From assembly GCA_947095585.1 (NCBI GenBank), contig OX352765.1:25078254-25142253 (forward strand): 64,000 bases of DNA. Direction: 5' to 3'. Made by a program: the position numbers and the translations under genes. Below are positions 25,985 through 63,440 of this stretch, one piece after another. Each line of letters opens with the position of its first letter. Positions within the stretch are counted from its first letter, which is position 1. The stretch is from Nephrocerus scutellatus. Taxonomy: Eukaryota > Arthropoda > Insecta > Diptera > Pipunculidae. The notes beneath the pieces are model-generated. The model was not told the DNA's origin and made no database searches. It worked only from the letters and a program-made list of their open reading frames with translations.

Positions 25985-51915
<25,931 letters not shown>

Positions 51916-53660
51916 GTCAACACTGCGAGCCCTGTGCGATGCCAGTTACGAGTAATCGGTGGATTTCAAAACAGGTGCATGCATTCATGATACGAGCGGG
52001 GAGCGGCCCGGTCGATAATAACAACAATTATCGTCGTTAAAATTCGTAAAATATTATATAATTATCATTATAGTTTTTAACATTATTACTATTATTTTAA
52101 TTATTATATTAAATAAATAAATGAATGTTGTTTCCAATTTAACGCTACGCTACAATGTTATCCTGATATACAGTTTGATAAGTCAACTACGGATGCTATA
52201 ACTGTGTTGCGAGTAATTTGCCTCCGGTCGAGTCCTTTAGCGTCTCGTGTAGACGCGACGTATAGTTACCGCTGTTTGATCAGAATTTATTTTAATATTT
52301 ATTTTTATCATTTTGCTGTAGCCATACATATAATGCCATAATATAAGGCGCCTGTGCCCGATGATGATGAAATTGGATTGGTATCCTTTTTCATCCTAAA
52401 GTCGATGAATGCAATAATTTGCGCAAATAAACGGTAAAAATGTAATCTGATTTTCGTCCCCTCCTCCCACGCCCGCCAGCAGATCAGAAAAAAGTGTGCC
52501 GCACAATACAAAAGGATTTATTTATTTTCCCCATTTTTGTCTGTCTGTCTGTGTTTTGCACCACGAGTATTACTCAATTTTTTTAATTGCATCGCGTAGA
52601 AATTTGGTTTGGAAATACTTGCATGATGGAATATAAAAAAAAATCCCTAGCACGATTCCGGGCTAAATTTCCAAACTGGTAAGCGAGTAGTTGTACTTCA
52701 CATACTCGTGTATAAGATTCATCCGCTTTTCACGCAGATTTCATCCCGATAGCGAACGGCGTTCATTTCATTTGGCTTGCAATTCAGAAACTACTTCATC
52801 GCCATGTGAGTTTCTGTGGCCAGCAGAGGAAAGCGTTAATGCGGAATATTTTTACCTCAGCCAAAATGGCCATTTAAAAATTGTTTTTGGCCAATTTTTT
52901 TGTTATCAATTTTTTTGCGCCGCCCGAAGAGGATATCTATGCTCAATCGAATGTAAAATATTTACGGTTGTGTTATCTTCTGAAAAAATCAATCGGTCCA
53001 ACCAAAACCAGCAACCGCTTTTTGCTGTTGTTCGATTCATGTGTTTTGTTGTTTGTTGCTATTGAGCCGTGGCTGTTATCATTTTTATCAGTTAGTAAAA
53101 AAGAATTAATTTTAATTGGCAAATGTGTGCGCATTTTTAATAAATTACTCGATAGTCGATATGAATATTTAATATTTCATTACGGACGGATTTTCGCTTC
53201 CCTTACCGCAGTTTTCACCATATTAATTACGTAAATAAAAGTAACAAAGAATATATAAAAGGATTTAATACGCAGCATAACAACCGTTGTTTTTTTATTA
53301 TCAGTATCAGTAAAAGTAAAATAAATCGGATTTGCTGCGTGGTTACTATAAAAATATTCATCCCTTGTGAGATTCGTCCTGTGGCTGGTACAGTAGTGCT
53401 CAGTTTGCAAATGGATCAAGTAAGATTAGCAAATCTTTGGTATTACTGACAACAGTATTTATGCCTCCTATCACGACCACCTGAATTACTATATGAATTG
53501 ATCATGCTTCCAGCCACTCCCAAGAATTGGGTATACAGTGTAGAGCAAAAATATCCACCTTTCATTTGGTACCAATTGTGCCGAACCGGCCCCTTTAAAG
53601 CACGTCCACTAATGAACTTATGTACAAAGAAAGTGTTTTACTCTACCGGGTTAATTTTCT
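51916..53660 (+). other. 3' UTR and downstream flank of the RRM gene
   Basis: Candidate polyadenylation signals lie at 52112-52121. Two overlapping ORFs at 52691-53234 are in different frames, lack domains and are not called as genes. Confidence 0.45.
52112..52121 (+). terminator. overlapping polyadenylation signals
   Basis: Two overlapping AATAAA hexamers (52112-52117 and 52116-52121) about 200 bp past the stop codon. Confidence 0.5.
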
Positions 53661-53669
53661 CGGTCCTCA

Positions 53670-54205
53670 GGGTCCGATCACTCCAAAAAATTTAGAATAA
53701 GTTTTGTCCATCAGAGATATATAAGAGTTTAAAATTTAAAGAAAATTCACTCCATTCACTCCAAAAATTTTACAAAAAGTTTTCTCCATCGGAGAAACAC
53801 ACGTGTTTAAAGTTTGAATAAAATCGGGTTAGTTTAAAAAAAATTTATATGGTCACACCTCAGGCCTCAGGGCCCGGTCACTCCAAAACTGCTTAGGAAA
53901 AGTTTTGTCCATCGGAGGAACACGTGTGCTTAAAATTTGAAGAACATCGGGCTAATTTTTATATGGGCCTCAAAAACTTTCAAATAGTTTTGTCCATCAG
54001 TGATATCAGGCTAATTTTTAAAAAAATTATTCGGCCATGAGGCCAAAGAGGCTCCAAATTTTAATAGAAAGTGTTGTCATCGGAAATAGGTACACATGGG
54101 TACAAAATCTCAATAAAATCGGGCTTTGGGAAGTGGGTTAAAAATTGATCACAAGATTGACCAACCAGCCAGCCAGTCAGCCAACCACGGGCACGCGAAG
54201 TTAAT
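53670..54205 (+). repeat. dispersed composite repeat, copy 2, with diverged internal sub-units
   Basis: About four sub-units share CCTCAGGG-CCCGGTCACTCCAAAA, AGTTTTGTCCATCGGAG, ACACGTGTGTTTAAAATTTGAA and ATCGGGCTAATTTTTA, with 80-170 bp spacing. They are followed by GACCAACCAGCCAGCCAGTC and GGGCACGCGAAG. The reverse complement of 26539-26830 is the shorter relative. Confidence 0.7.
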
Positions 54206-54424
54206 ATAGAGAATTTAAAAATTATCGGGCGTGGCCACGATATACAGAATAACAAGGTAATATATTGCCGCGCTCTATGTTGTGTATCTACTGCGCAGCA
54301 CGTCACTCGAATAACCATATTTGATAGCTACTGCAAGAGCAAATAACACGCATCACACGTGCTACACGCGACTCGCGACACGCGCCACACACGGGTTATT
54401 ACAATTGGCCCTTGAACTTGAGTT

Positions 54425-54640
54425 GCTCACAAAATTTCAGTCCTCTAGGTCGTGCGAAAGGTTGTTAAAAAGGACCTCAAGTAACGAGAGAATGACCCCA
54501 CTACAACCCAGCACACGCGCCAAATGCGAAACTCTTCTTCAGGCAAGTGTAATTCGGGTGACGTCACAAAATTTCAGCTCTCTAGGTCGTGTTCATTCTA
54601 TATACTCTTCAGGCAAGTGTGATTCGGGTGACGTCACAGA
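54425..54640 (+). repeat. short direct duplications carrying CRE-like TGACGTCA sites
   Basis: CTTCAGGCAAGTGT-R-ATTCGG plus GTGACGTCACA occurs at 54538-54569 and 54608-54639, exactly 70 bp apart. CTCACAAAATTTCAG and CTCTAGGTCGTG recur near 54425 and 54563. TGACGTCA palindromes lie at 54559-54566 and 54629-54636. Confidence 0.75.
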
Positions 54641-54721
54641 AAGGAAAGAGATAGGATAACAACATGCGCAATATACGAGTATTACCATGTTATTCTGTGT
54701 ATCGTGGGGCGTGGCTGTGTT

Positions 54722-54830
54722 TCGAGATTCGAGCCGATGTCATCCAGTTTGGCATTCCTAAATTCTGGCGGTCCTGATCTACGCCACCCTTCCAGCATAG
54801 GCCTCGCTATCGTGTACAACAACCGGAACA
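54722..54830 (-). mobile_element. RTE-like LINE, C-terminal scrap
   Basis: GAGCCGATGTCATCCAGTTT, then GGCGGTCCTGATCTACGCC, CCTTCCAGCATAGG and CTCGCTATCGTGT match the RTE-like 3' module at 27490-27600. Confidence 0.7.
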
Positions 54831-55091
54831 ATTTGTGTACTTGGATTTCCGTGTACACCGCCGACAGAGGGCATAATTCCACGGACTGGTAAACGTCATT
54901 TAACGTCCATCTCAACATATGTACCAATATTGACTCAATGGTTAGAGCAGGACCAATCTTACATCTCTGCCGATATTTGGTTCACTACAACCGGTTGAGA
55001 TATGCAACTCCACTTAGAGCACATACTCGCACCGGTTACATCAGGACGGTCACTGACATACCAAATAAATTGGTAACAGCAGTGGCGGCTA

Positions 55092-55405
55092 GCTAGTGGT
55101 CTATCCGCATTTAGGTCGTAAACCATTACGTAGCTCAAGCCCAGAACCACACTGGGTCCTCAACCAAAAGTGGGCAAAGACTCAGCTAAACTTCAGGATG
55201 TCAACCTCATTTGTGGGCATAAACCAACTCCCGTAGTACCAACGCGACTTTGGTGAGATCTTACATCAAAGGCCTCAGCTCTATCAGCATGACTTAATGG
55301 GCATAGAAAAGCTAAAGCACATCATCCGAAACCTCGAACCCAAACATTTGCCACTAGGATAGTAAGCTATCCTAGGCCGCCTAGGGTATAAACTATCTCA
55401 GGCAA
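55092..55405 (+). repeat. dispersed repeat, copy 2, probably decayed mobile-element coding sequence
   Basis: Plus-strand partner of 14335-14650. Translation has more stops than the 14-kb copy but keeps the TNATLVRSYIKGLSSISM-like block. Confidence 0.7.
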
Positions 55406-55539
55406 CATCACGGTCCTGCAGTTGTACAACTAGGCTGCTAAATACGAAGACAGTGACCATTCTAGACATTCTAAGTACTAGCAGCCTTGCCCTTTTTATC
55501 TGCCAAGTTTACCAAGTATCAAACCCGTTGATAAAGTAT

Positions 55540-55935
55540 AATTCAGCAGTGCTCTCGGGAAATACAATATAAACAATTTGACTGTCTATTTCTGGAATGA
55601 ATTGAAAGAAGTAGACTTCAATCATATGTGGTTTAAACAAGAGGGCTTAATAACAGCTAGCCAAGCAATTGTGTTATTTCCAGAAGTAAACCAGTAAATT
55701 CGTGCGTTAGAAATTCTTCTTTAAGGAATATGTTAAGTGTACGGTCTATGCTAATAAGCCTGAGACTGAAGGACGACATCGTAAACGAAATTTTCAGCAT
55801 ATCGCGCGATTCATGCGAAAAAGTTAAGGAAAATCTGGATTGGCGCATTTACTCGTGTGCGTTTCCGTGAAAAACATGTGGAAGATGTTGTATTTCAGAA
55901 TATTTACGATGCATTGGGTGTACTTTAAGCTGCAG
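55540..55935 (+). mobile_element. mariner-like transposase C-terminal fragment
   Basis: Joined frames read NNLTVYFWNELKEVDFNHMW, FKQEG, CVISRSKPVN, EYVKCTVYANKPET, DDIVNEIFSISRDSCEKVKE and REKHVEDVVFQ, following the order of mariner transposase from the MWFQQDGA block to the C-terminus. The catalytic DGA is degraded to EGL, and several frameshifts are present. Confidence 0.82.
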
Positions 55936-58040
55936 CTTTGATTTTGATCTCTCAAACACAAACAAATGGGGCTCTCTAATTGAACAGCCCTTTACATAAA
56001 AATACAGAATATGATGTTGTATTGAAAATTGCTTTATTTGACGGTTTTCTGGTTGCTTTAGTTTTTGAGATACAATTCGAAAAAAAGAAAGAACAACATT
56101 TGTACTAACAAAAAAAAATAGGCGTGGCAAGCAAAAAAACAAGCTCATCATGCGTTCAATTCAGGCTGAATTCTCTTTCTATTGCGACAGTTTATTTGGT
56201 GATGGATATTATGGTAGCTTTCGATTCTAAGTCGAAATGTACACTTACTTTATTATTCACAGCGTATACGCCTCCTTTTGAGCGTTCCAAAATTTCAAAC
56301 CTAATACCTTTACGGTGTAGTGTAGGAGTAGGGTATAACAACAAATATCAAGTTAGCATAAGCGCAACTTGTTCGTATTTATTCATATTTTTTGCAAGAG
56401 TGTTGCAGACACGGGCTTGTTCTTGGTCTTGGTCCTGACATTAACTGCAAGATCCAGACAAGACTGCAAGACTATGACCAGTTTTGCTGATCGCTACTTT
56501 AGTGCCGTTGATCGAGCCTAGCGTTGGGAGAAGCATCCGGGTTATTAAAAGCAAAACTGTTCGGACTGAGACAGGTTCTGGACGTCGGTCGACTGTTAGC
56601 TGTGTTGATGTATGATTTTTTCGAACTAATTTACTAACTCGTATGTACTCCTTTAAAATGATTTTGTGATGAAAAAATTTGGTCCTACACAAGTTCTGTC
56701 CTTACAAGATCTAATTATTGTACAACACGAACTGGAAACAACATTTAAATTTTATTGAGCTTTAAATTTATTTCCCAATTTGGTTCAGAAGCTTAAAAAC
56801 TCTACAATAAAGTTTAGCCAAAACTACATAAATATATACTCGTAAATTATTGATATATAATAATCAATGTATGTATATACATATCATTTTATATAGCTAA
56901 TCACACACACACATGAACATACGTTAATCTATCTGCTATCAGATGAAACATTTGCTGAATAATTCGACCAATGTCAAAAGAGGTAAAATGAGCTTTGTAA
57001 ATAAATTAGAAGAACATACAGACTTAAATTGTATCTACAAAATGAGTCTAGTTAATAGTTAGTGAGCATGAGAAGAAAAAAAATATAACTTACACTTCAT
57101 GTATGAAAAAAACAACATAGCAAAGAAGAAAAAAAAAACAAATCAGTCATATCAAAATAATAATAAATTCTGAATTTTAAAATTAAATAAATTTATTTTA
57201 TATACATTCGAGTACATAATATATTGTGAAAAGTAGTGCAGTATTTTAGAAAAATGGAAAATTCAATGTAATGTTTTTATGAGTTTCATAGTCAAACAAA
57301 CAAATAACATTATTGACTTTTATTGCATTTTAGTTTAGCGTAGATAACTTAAATATATAAATTTACACACATGATTATTGAAAAATTAACGACTAAATAT
57401 ATACGTACTTTATGGCAGATTAAAAACTAATTGAGGGTGTTTCATTTATGTTTGTCAAAATTCCGTAACATTTGAGGTTTTGAAATTCTGAAATTTCATC
57501 TTTTTCATTTATTGTTTGTTTATTTTATTTATTAAAATCCTAATTACTTTGTTATAAACTTAAAGTTGCTATCAAATAAATGTCCTCCAGTTAAATATTC
57601 GGAAGTTTGTAGTTTTATTTCTTTATATGTAAAGTTTGTTGAACAAACAAAATGGAAGATCATTTTGGAGAAAGAGGTGACAATGGTTAATTTAAGAGGT
57701 TGTCGATAGACTGTTTTGTTTGAAGTATAAGGGATTTTATAGCCAACTTAATCTTTATCTTGAAGATATCTTTATATGTATCCATGCCTTACATCCGGCT
57801 TCGTTGGCATATTAATTTAAGATTCTGCTGATACACCAACCGTGGCTTAGTACCACGACATTCTGCAACGACAGCATCAATGCAAACTTCCAAAACCGGC
57901 TTTCCGCTTTTTTTTCCGCCTGAACAGAGAATATGGTTCTTTGAGATTCATGAAAATTAGTCGCCGTTGTTTCGCAACTTTTACGTTATTGCGAGTATAA
58001 TCGAAAACTAAATATTGTCTTTTTCAACGTCAATGAAAAT
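55936..58040. other. gene-free AT-rich stretch
   Basis: Very AT-rich from 56700 to 57600. ORFs at 56124-56438 and 56441-56692 lack domains. No gene is supported. Confidence 0.5.
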
Positions 58041-58044
58041 GAAA

Positions 58045-58160
58045 AAATAGGTCAGCGGAAGAGGAAAGCAGCCTGGGCAAAGAGTATCGTCCATGAACTA
58101 GAACAGTACAGAAAGCGAGGAACGCATCAGGCGCGGATGTTATTCCAAAGATTCCACAGT
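58045..58160 (+). mobile_element. RTE-like LINE fragment between endonuclease and RT
   Basis: Reads KRKAAWAKSIVHELEQYRKR then GTHQARMLFQRFHS, the sister of 38803-38995 and typical of RTE-like linkers. Confidence 0.65.
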
Positions 58161-58299
58161 ATGACGCATTACACACCACACATACACACAAAGAGGGTAA
58201 TCTAATCGCCAATCTCAGAGACATCTTAGTGCGACGATAAGAGCATTTTCATTAGTTGCTACATGCCCAGCTAACTGAGGCCCCCGCCACTGAGCATAG

Positions 58300-58650
58300 A
58301 CGAAGTTCTTCTTTCTTTCCTTTACTCCGCGGGGGAGGATAGGGCTTCTACAAACGCCCGCCAACGAACTTAATTTATCGCTTGAGGTTTCAAGAGACGC
58401 CACTCGGTCATTTGGTATCTTCTCAGTATCCTCCTTAAGCACTTGTTGACGAAGACTTGGAGGCGCGTCGCAATTGACTCTGTGACTCTCCACGTTTTGT
58501 AGCCATGCAAGAGTACTGAAAGAACGTTAGAGATCGTTAGCTTCAGATTCCGGGAGATTTGCGAGGAGTTCCAGATATTATTTAGCATACTATAGGAGTT
58601 TACACGAGAACACACATCCGAGTCAGCACCTTTGTCTATAGACTCACTCC
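58300..58650 (-). mobile_element. RTE-like LINE, RT thumb fragment
   Basis: On the minus strand MLNNIWNSSQISRNLKLTIS, then NVLSVLLHGYKTWRVTESIA and RLQVFVNKCLRRILRRYQMT. This is the thumb and C-terminal region (LLYG-x-ETW, LQ-x-FVN-x-CLR-x-IL) of RTE-like or related LINE ORFs. Confidence 0.82.
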
Positions 58651-58916
58651 ATATGCGGCAATTTCGCTAATTAACAAATCGTTAAGCCAAAACACAATCA
58701 TCGCTAAACACAATTTTGCGATAAAACAACAGGTCAGTTTCCATGTTTCTGATCGGCAAAAGAAAGACGCATATGATGGCCTCGTGGCTTTAATTCCTGT
58801 AACAACTTAATCTTTTATGTGTGTAGGCCAGGATCTCTTAGAAAAATTTTCCATATAGAAGACGTACAGTGCCCCAATTCCTGTGATTGGCGACGATTCA
58901 AAAACAAATTGGATTA

Positions 58917-58945
58917 TCCTTCCTTCCTTCCTTCCTTCCTTCCTT
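58917..58945 (+). repeat. (TTCC)n microsatellite
   Basis: About seven TTCC units. As a pyrimidine tract it would precede the AG at 58957-58958. Confidence 0.85.
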
Positions 58946-58958
58946 CGGCGTATTGGAG

Positions 58959-59106
58959 TTATTACATCATTTGGAAAGTATTCGGCATGAAATATATCCA
59001 CAGCTCGAACTATGGCTTGCTTGGATCGACGATTATGAATATGTGCACGATAAAATTCATGAAGTCGTCTATAAGTTGCGCGAATCGACGGTAGCATTGT
59101 TCAAGC
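58959..59106 (+). CDS. candidate orphan exon of an unidentified gene
   Basis: Reads LLHHLESIRHEIYPQLELWL and on through AWIDDYEYVHDKIHEVVYKLRESTVALFK, a varied, acidic, probably helical sequence. It ends in a strong donor C|GTAAGTAT at 59107. A (TTCC)n tract stands in front of the AG at 58958. The frame stays open both ways, and partner exons were not found in the window. I recognise no family. It may be a mobile-element relic. Confidence 0.3.
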
Positions 59107-59449
59107 GTAAGTATACCTATGTTAATTTGCCTGAGTATATTGATCACAAATATTAGACAGTGAGTGCAGTTTGATAGCTCGTTTGATAGTTAGTCCTTCA
59201 GATATTTCTATCTAATAAAAAAACACCCTTTATAAGAAGGGTGATATTACAACGTAAAGCAATTATCGTAGTATAACTTTGTTTAGTGTCTCGTATAAGA
59301 CTTCTCCTCTATCCTACAAAACAGGTAAGCCACATACGCTTAAGTGATCATAGCCCCATACCAGTGTATCTTCCAGGCTAATTAACAACTGATCGGTTTT
59401 CACCATTTGGCAGGCGATGGAAAGAGTTTCAAAACTCAAAACACCGTCT

Positions 59450-59650
59450 TTTTATAGATTTTAAAGCCACATATAATAGCATAGCCAAAGAAGAACAAGT
59501 AAAAATATCTGGATCACTATCAAGCCCATTCAACATCTATAACGGACTCCAACAAGGGTTTAGACTGGCGTGCGTCCTTTTCAACCTGGCGTTGGAGAAA
59601 TTGATCCGAGACGCTGATAGAACGGCAAGAGGAACAAACTATACTCTATA
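59450..59650 (+). mobile_element. RTE-like LINE, RT palm fragment
   Basis: Reads FIDFKATYNSIAKEEQVKIS, deletes most of the finger, then PFNIYNGLQQGFRLACVLFN and LALEKLIRDADRTARGT. These are the motif A and QG-x-x-L-x-x-x-LFN blocks of RTE-like RT. Degraded. Confidence 0.82.
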
Positions 59651-59890
59651 CTAATATTATATTATGCGAAAGTAACTCTGTCTGTCTGTTACCTTTTCAC
59701 GGCTATAGGGCTGGACCGATTTCGTAATAGTCCGTGGAAGATTATAGGAACCTGGAAAATTCGGGAAAAACTGAAAAAGTACCGTTTTCCATGTAAAGTT
59801 ATGTATGAACTCGCGACCATAACTCACGTTTCGAACACGTTTTTATATATGTATATAAGCTAGCTGTTAACCCCGGCGTTACTCTCGAAC
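59640..59890. mobile_element. possible Helentron/HINE-type non-autonomous ends
   Basis: CTATACTAATATTATATTATG, then GCGAAAGTAACTCTGTCTGT, CTGTTACCTTTTCACGG and GCTGGACCGATTT resemble the start of Helentron-like non-autonomous elements common in insects. AAGCTAGCTGTTAACCCCGG near 59865 resembles the reverse complement of their usual end. Recognition is from memory. Confidence 0.35.
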
Positions 59891-60738
59891 CGCCGAACCC
59901 CACCCCCAAGACACCGTTTAGATCCACGAAAAGCTAAAATAACAGGCGTGGCCTGGCTGCCCCTCACATACTACAGACCCAACAAAACTGTCCGCTCCTT
60001 CATTGAAACTACAGCATACCATTGAGCCCCACCCCAACTACCCGCCACTGGCCAAAAATTTTAGCCTACGCATACGATATTAAAATTGTGGGTAAATCTC
60101 ATTTTGTTGGAAAGTTGAGATATTTTGTTGAGATCTTTAGCGAGTAACTCTGCTTTGTTGGATGCTTGGTTTGGCAAGGTTGGACTTGAATATCATTATT
60201 TCTTGCGTGATGTAAAGCTAGAGTCCAACCTATCCAACTTTCGGTTATACCTTTGCAAGAACTTCCAACAAATTGTATTTGTGGTTATTCGGTTATATCT
60301 TACCTTGGCTTATTATATTTTTGTTGAGAAACACGATTCAATTGTCACATAGCTTTCAAAACTCTTCATAATACAACGCCATTGTCAATAATGTAGAGCT
60401 AACCATATCATATTTCAGGCACATTGATTTTCATTCTTCGCCCAAATTTCCATGATGGTATGATAGCAAAAATGTTGTTGGCATCGAACGAAGATTTTTG
60501 AGAATCAGATTTAATGAAAGATCGGTATGGCACTTTTCTTCGTTATGTTACGGGGTCTTTTCTTCAGTGAAACAATTCATGTAAGAATAAAAGGCCATTC
60601 ACCACCATATCATTTTGTTTTACAGGAACTGGTTTTGGCCTCACGTAATAGTATATTAAGCAATAAGCACTTTTCAGCGAGTAATGTATGCCATTTTTCA
60701 CACGACCAAACATGCGCAATGCAAAACTACTAAGGGTA
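59891..60738. other. gene-free stretch
   Basis: ORFs at 60125-60352 and 60527-60733 show no domain. Confidence 0.45.
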
Positions 60739-61045
60739 TGTGTGTTCGCTGAGACTGCAGTTAATAACAATAGTATTTTTTATGTTAACACACTAGTGTC
60801 GATAATGCTCACTTTCGAGTGTAGGTTATAGCGTAGGATGTTTCCTACGCTCACTCACTTTCATTTTCGTCTATGGTCGATGAAATGCAAATTGTGTGTG
60901 TGTGTGAATGTGTGTTCGTTATGAATGCAGTAAATAACAAAAGTAAAAGTACAAAGTTAACGTACTAGTGTGTATAAGGGCTACTTTCGAAGCTAGGCTA
61001 TAGTGTATGAAAGAGTCACTTTCGTCTATGGCGTGTGCAAAAAAT
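60739..61045. repeat. diverged tandem duplication, about 170-bp unit
   Basis: TGTGTGTTCG starts both copies (60739 and 60909). Each then has AATAACAA, TTAACACACTAGTG or TTAACGTACTAGTG, CTTTCGA, TAGGTTATAG or TAGGCTATAG, and TTTCGTCTATGG. Copies differ by substitutions and indels. Confidence 0.75.
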
Positions 61046-63120
61046 CTATCGCTACTAGTGCCCATATCTTCCAGATGAACATTTATTAAAAATGAAATGA
61101 TAATCTCAAAAACTTTAAAAAAAACATTGGTTCGTAAACGTTATTTTTGTTTTGTTTAGCTCACTTTTTTAGTGACCACCCTGTACTTATGAATTACACC
61201 ATCATTTTATATTAATGATAGTGCTCAAGGTCAAGAACAGTGCATTTTTGTGCTGTGCTGAAAATGTAAAATGTTTTAATCATAAGCCGCTGCAGGTATA
61301 CAAACGTGAGCGACATTCCACATGCCTCCCCCATTTGCACGGCACCATCAGATAACCCGTTAACGTTAACGTTTTTCTGTTCTAAATCTCATTAAAATAA
61401 AGGCTCAGCATAATGTAATCCTCTGTGTTGAAGTTATCGCATAGCCAAAAAGGGATTAAAATGCACATGCACAGGACAACTCGTCCTGTTGTTATCCCGT
61501 TTCCAACATTTGTCCAATGTGCTTGTATTTGTGTATAGTACTCGTAGTACACTTGCAACAGGAACAGGAAAAACAACAACAACAGACGATTGACTCCTGC
61601 CGGGTAGAAGCACACGCGCCGGCACAAAACAATGTTCTGTGAAGTCAAGTGGTGTCCTTTAGTGTGCATTTTGCAATGTACAACTGCAACAACGCGTTGC
61701 ACGACTACACCTTTTTTGCATATTCACACACACAGTCGGTAACGGAGGGGAAGAGAGCGCAACAACATTTTGCGGCCTGCCTAAGTGACGACCAGCCGCC
61801 CTACCGGCCGGTGGACTCGACAATTTAGTCCCAAAACAGTTAACTTTATTATATAAACTCCCTTTTCGTCCTTGTAGCTCTTTGTGTGCGTGTAGTGTTC
61901 ATTTGTTTTAGGGACACACGAACTGGCACAGCATCATCAGGAGCACATCAAAGCAGCATGTTGTTATTTTCAAGACTAAGTAGCTCCTGACAGTTCGTTT
62001 GGTGATTTAGAATGAACAACCAGCCGAAGCAACAGCGACGGCAGGGAAGTCCGACAGGATGCACACATTAACCGTGACCGTAACGACTAAACACCATGAT
62101 GACGACTAATAATATGCGGAAATACAGAACGCTCGTAAATGTACAAATGTGTAGGTCTACCGAGGGATTTACCAAGGCAGGTAGGTACATGAGACCGACG
62201 ACGACAAGAAGGGTCGAGCCAAAGACTTCTTGGATATGTACACGGGAATGCCGCATGCCGCAAATCGTTTACGAGCGAAAGTCCGGAAAATTCTAGTCTT
62301 CGCTGGTGGTGTGAAAGGTTTCACTTTTGGTAGAAGAATACCATTCAAGATTGTAAGCTTTTGAAAAACGAAAATAAAAGCTATGTTTTTTTTTAAGGTA
62401 AAGGTTAATTGAGGAATTTCATTTTAAAGCTTAGCACCAGATCCTGATCTCTGCACCTATTGATTTCATTGAACAAATTAGGAACTGTATGTAAGGTATG
62501 TAGGAATGAAAGCAATTATGAATGTAATTAAAATAAAGCTACGAGAGCGTCAGTAATGACTATACTCTTAGGTAGAGCAATGCATCTTTATTCATAATTT
62601 TGCCACTATGACAAGGACACTTACTGTGCAAGACCGTTCATCACTACTTTTCACTAAGGAAATAAGGGTTAGTGGAGTGGAGCTTCCAATCGGAGAACAC
62701 CAGCTTTGATTACCGGTGTATCCAAAAATATACGATTTTTTTCTCATCACACTTGTCATTTAGATTTTAAGATTTTAAAGGACATTTAAACTAAATAAGG
62801 ACTGGCATATCTGGTTTCTTTTGTCCAAAAAGAGTGGGGCTAACAGATAAACCGCAGAAGAAATTTTTGTTACGAGACAATAAACAGCCTGGGATAAGCT
62901 ACCGAACAAATAGCGGAGACCACAGTCAGATAAAAAACTGACATAGTGCGATGGAATGAGCCGGGCAACAGAAAGGATGCTGGATAGCTATGATATCTTA
63001 CTACGGTGACTGCTGTAGAGAACAGGAACAGCGTTTATTCGGATGTGGATTTAGGCAAGAAGACTTAAGCTTTCGTATCATGAGCGAGTGCATTGAAACA
63101 ATCCATATTAATGCTTAATT
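61046..63120. other. gene-free stretch
   Basis: Short ORFs only, with opposite-strand overlaps at 61382-61702 and 62068-62296. No gene is supported. Confidence 0.45.
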
Positions 63121-63129
63121 TGACAACAT

Positions 63130-63440
63130 TGCCATATATGCGCTCAAGCACCTACAAAGGAAATAGCTGACAACACCAAAAATTGTTTCTATCAATTCTG
63201 AGCTGCGGCTGAGTTCTATCAACACATGGTCTTTACGAGATACCCAGGTGGCTTTGTGGATATTTTTACGCGCAAATCTTCTTCTCGCAACGACCAAATT
63301 ATTGCTAGCTGCCATCTCTATGACTCGTTGTCCATTTTCTTAGTGTTCTCGTCTAAGCTATGGGTGCTAATGTACTGCCTGCATATTGGCTCCCTACCTA
63401 TTTAGGCATGCATATCCCCCAGAATGATTTTTACAGCATA
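63130..63440 (-). mobile_element. RTE-like LINE, endonuclease fragment
   Basis: On the minus strand HACLNR, ENGQRVIEMAASNNLVVARR, FARKNIHKATWVSR, KDHVLIELSRSSELI. This follows the NA-x-x-G...GLRL-x-x-FAA...IHK-x-TW-x-SPD...NQIDHVLI-x-RR path of RTE-like endonucleases. Several stops are present, and the D-S-D-H catalytic end is not preserved. Confidence 0.82.

Noticed and set aside
52691..53234. Overlapping ORFs of 124 and 117 codons downstream of the RRM gene
   Set aside because: Different frames on the same strand, no domain, hydrophobic AT-rich translation, within the probable 3' flank.
61382..61702. 106-codon minus-strand ORF with hydrophobic segments
   Set aside because: Overlaps another frame on the same strand, lacks any family signature, and flanking sequence gives no promoter or splice support.
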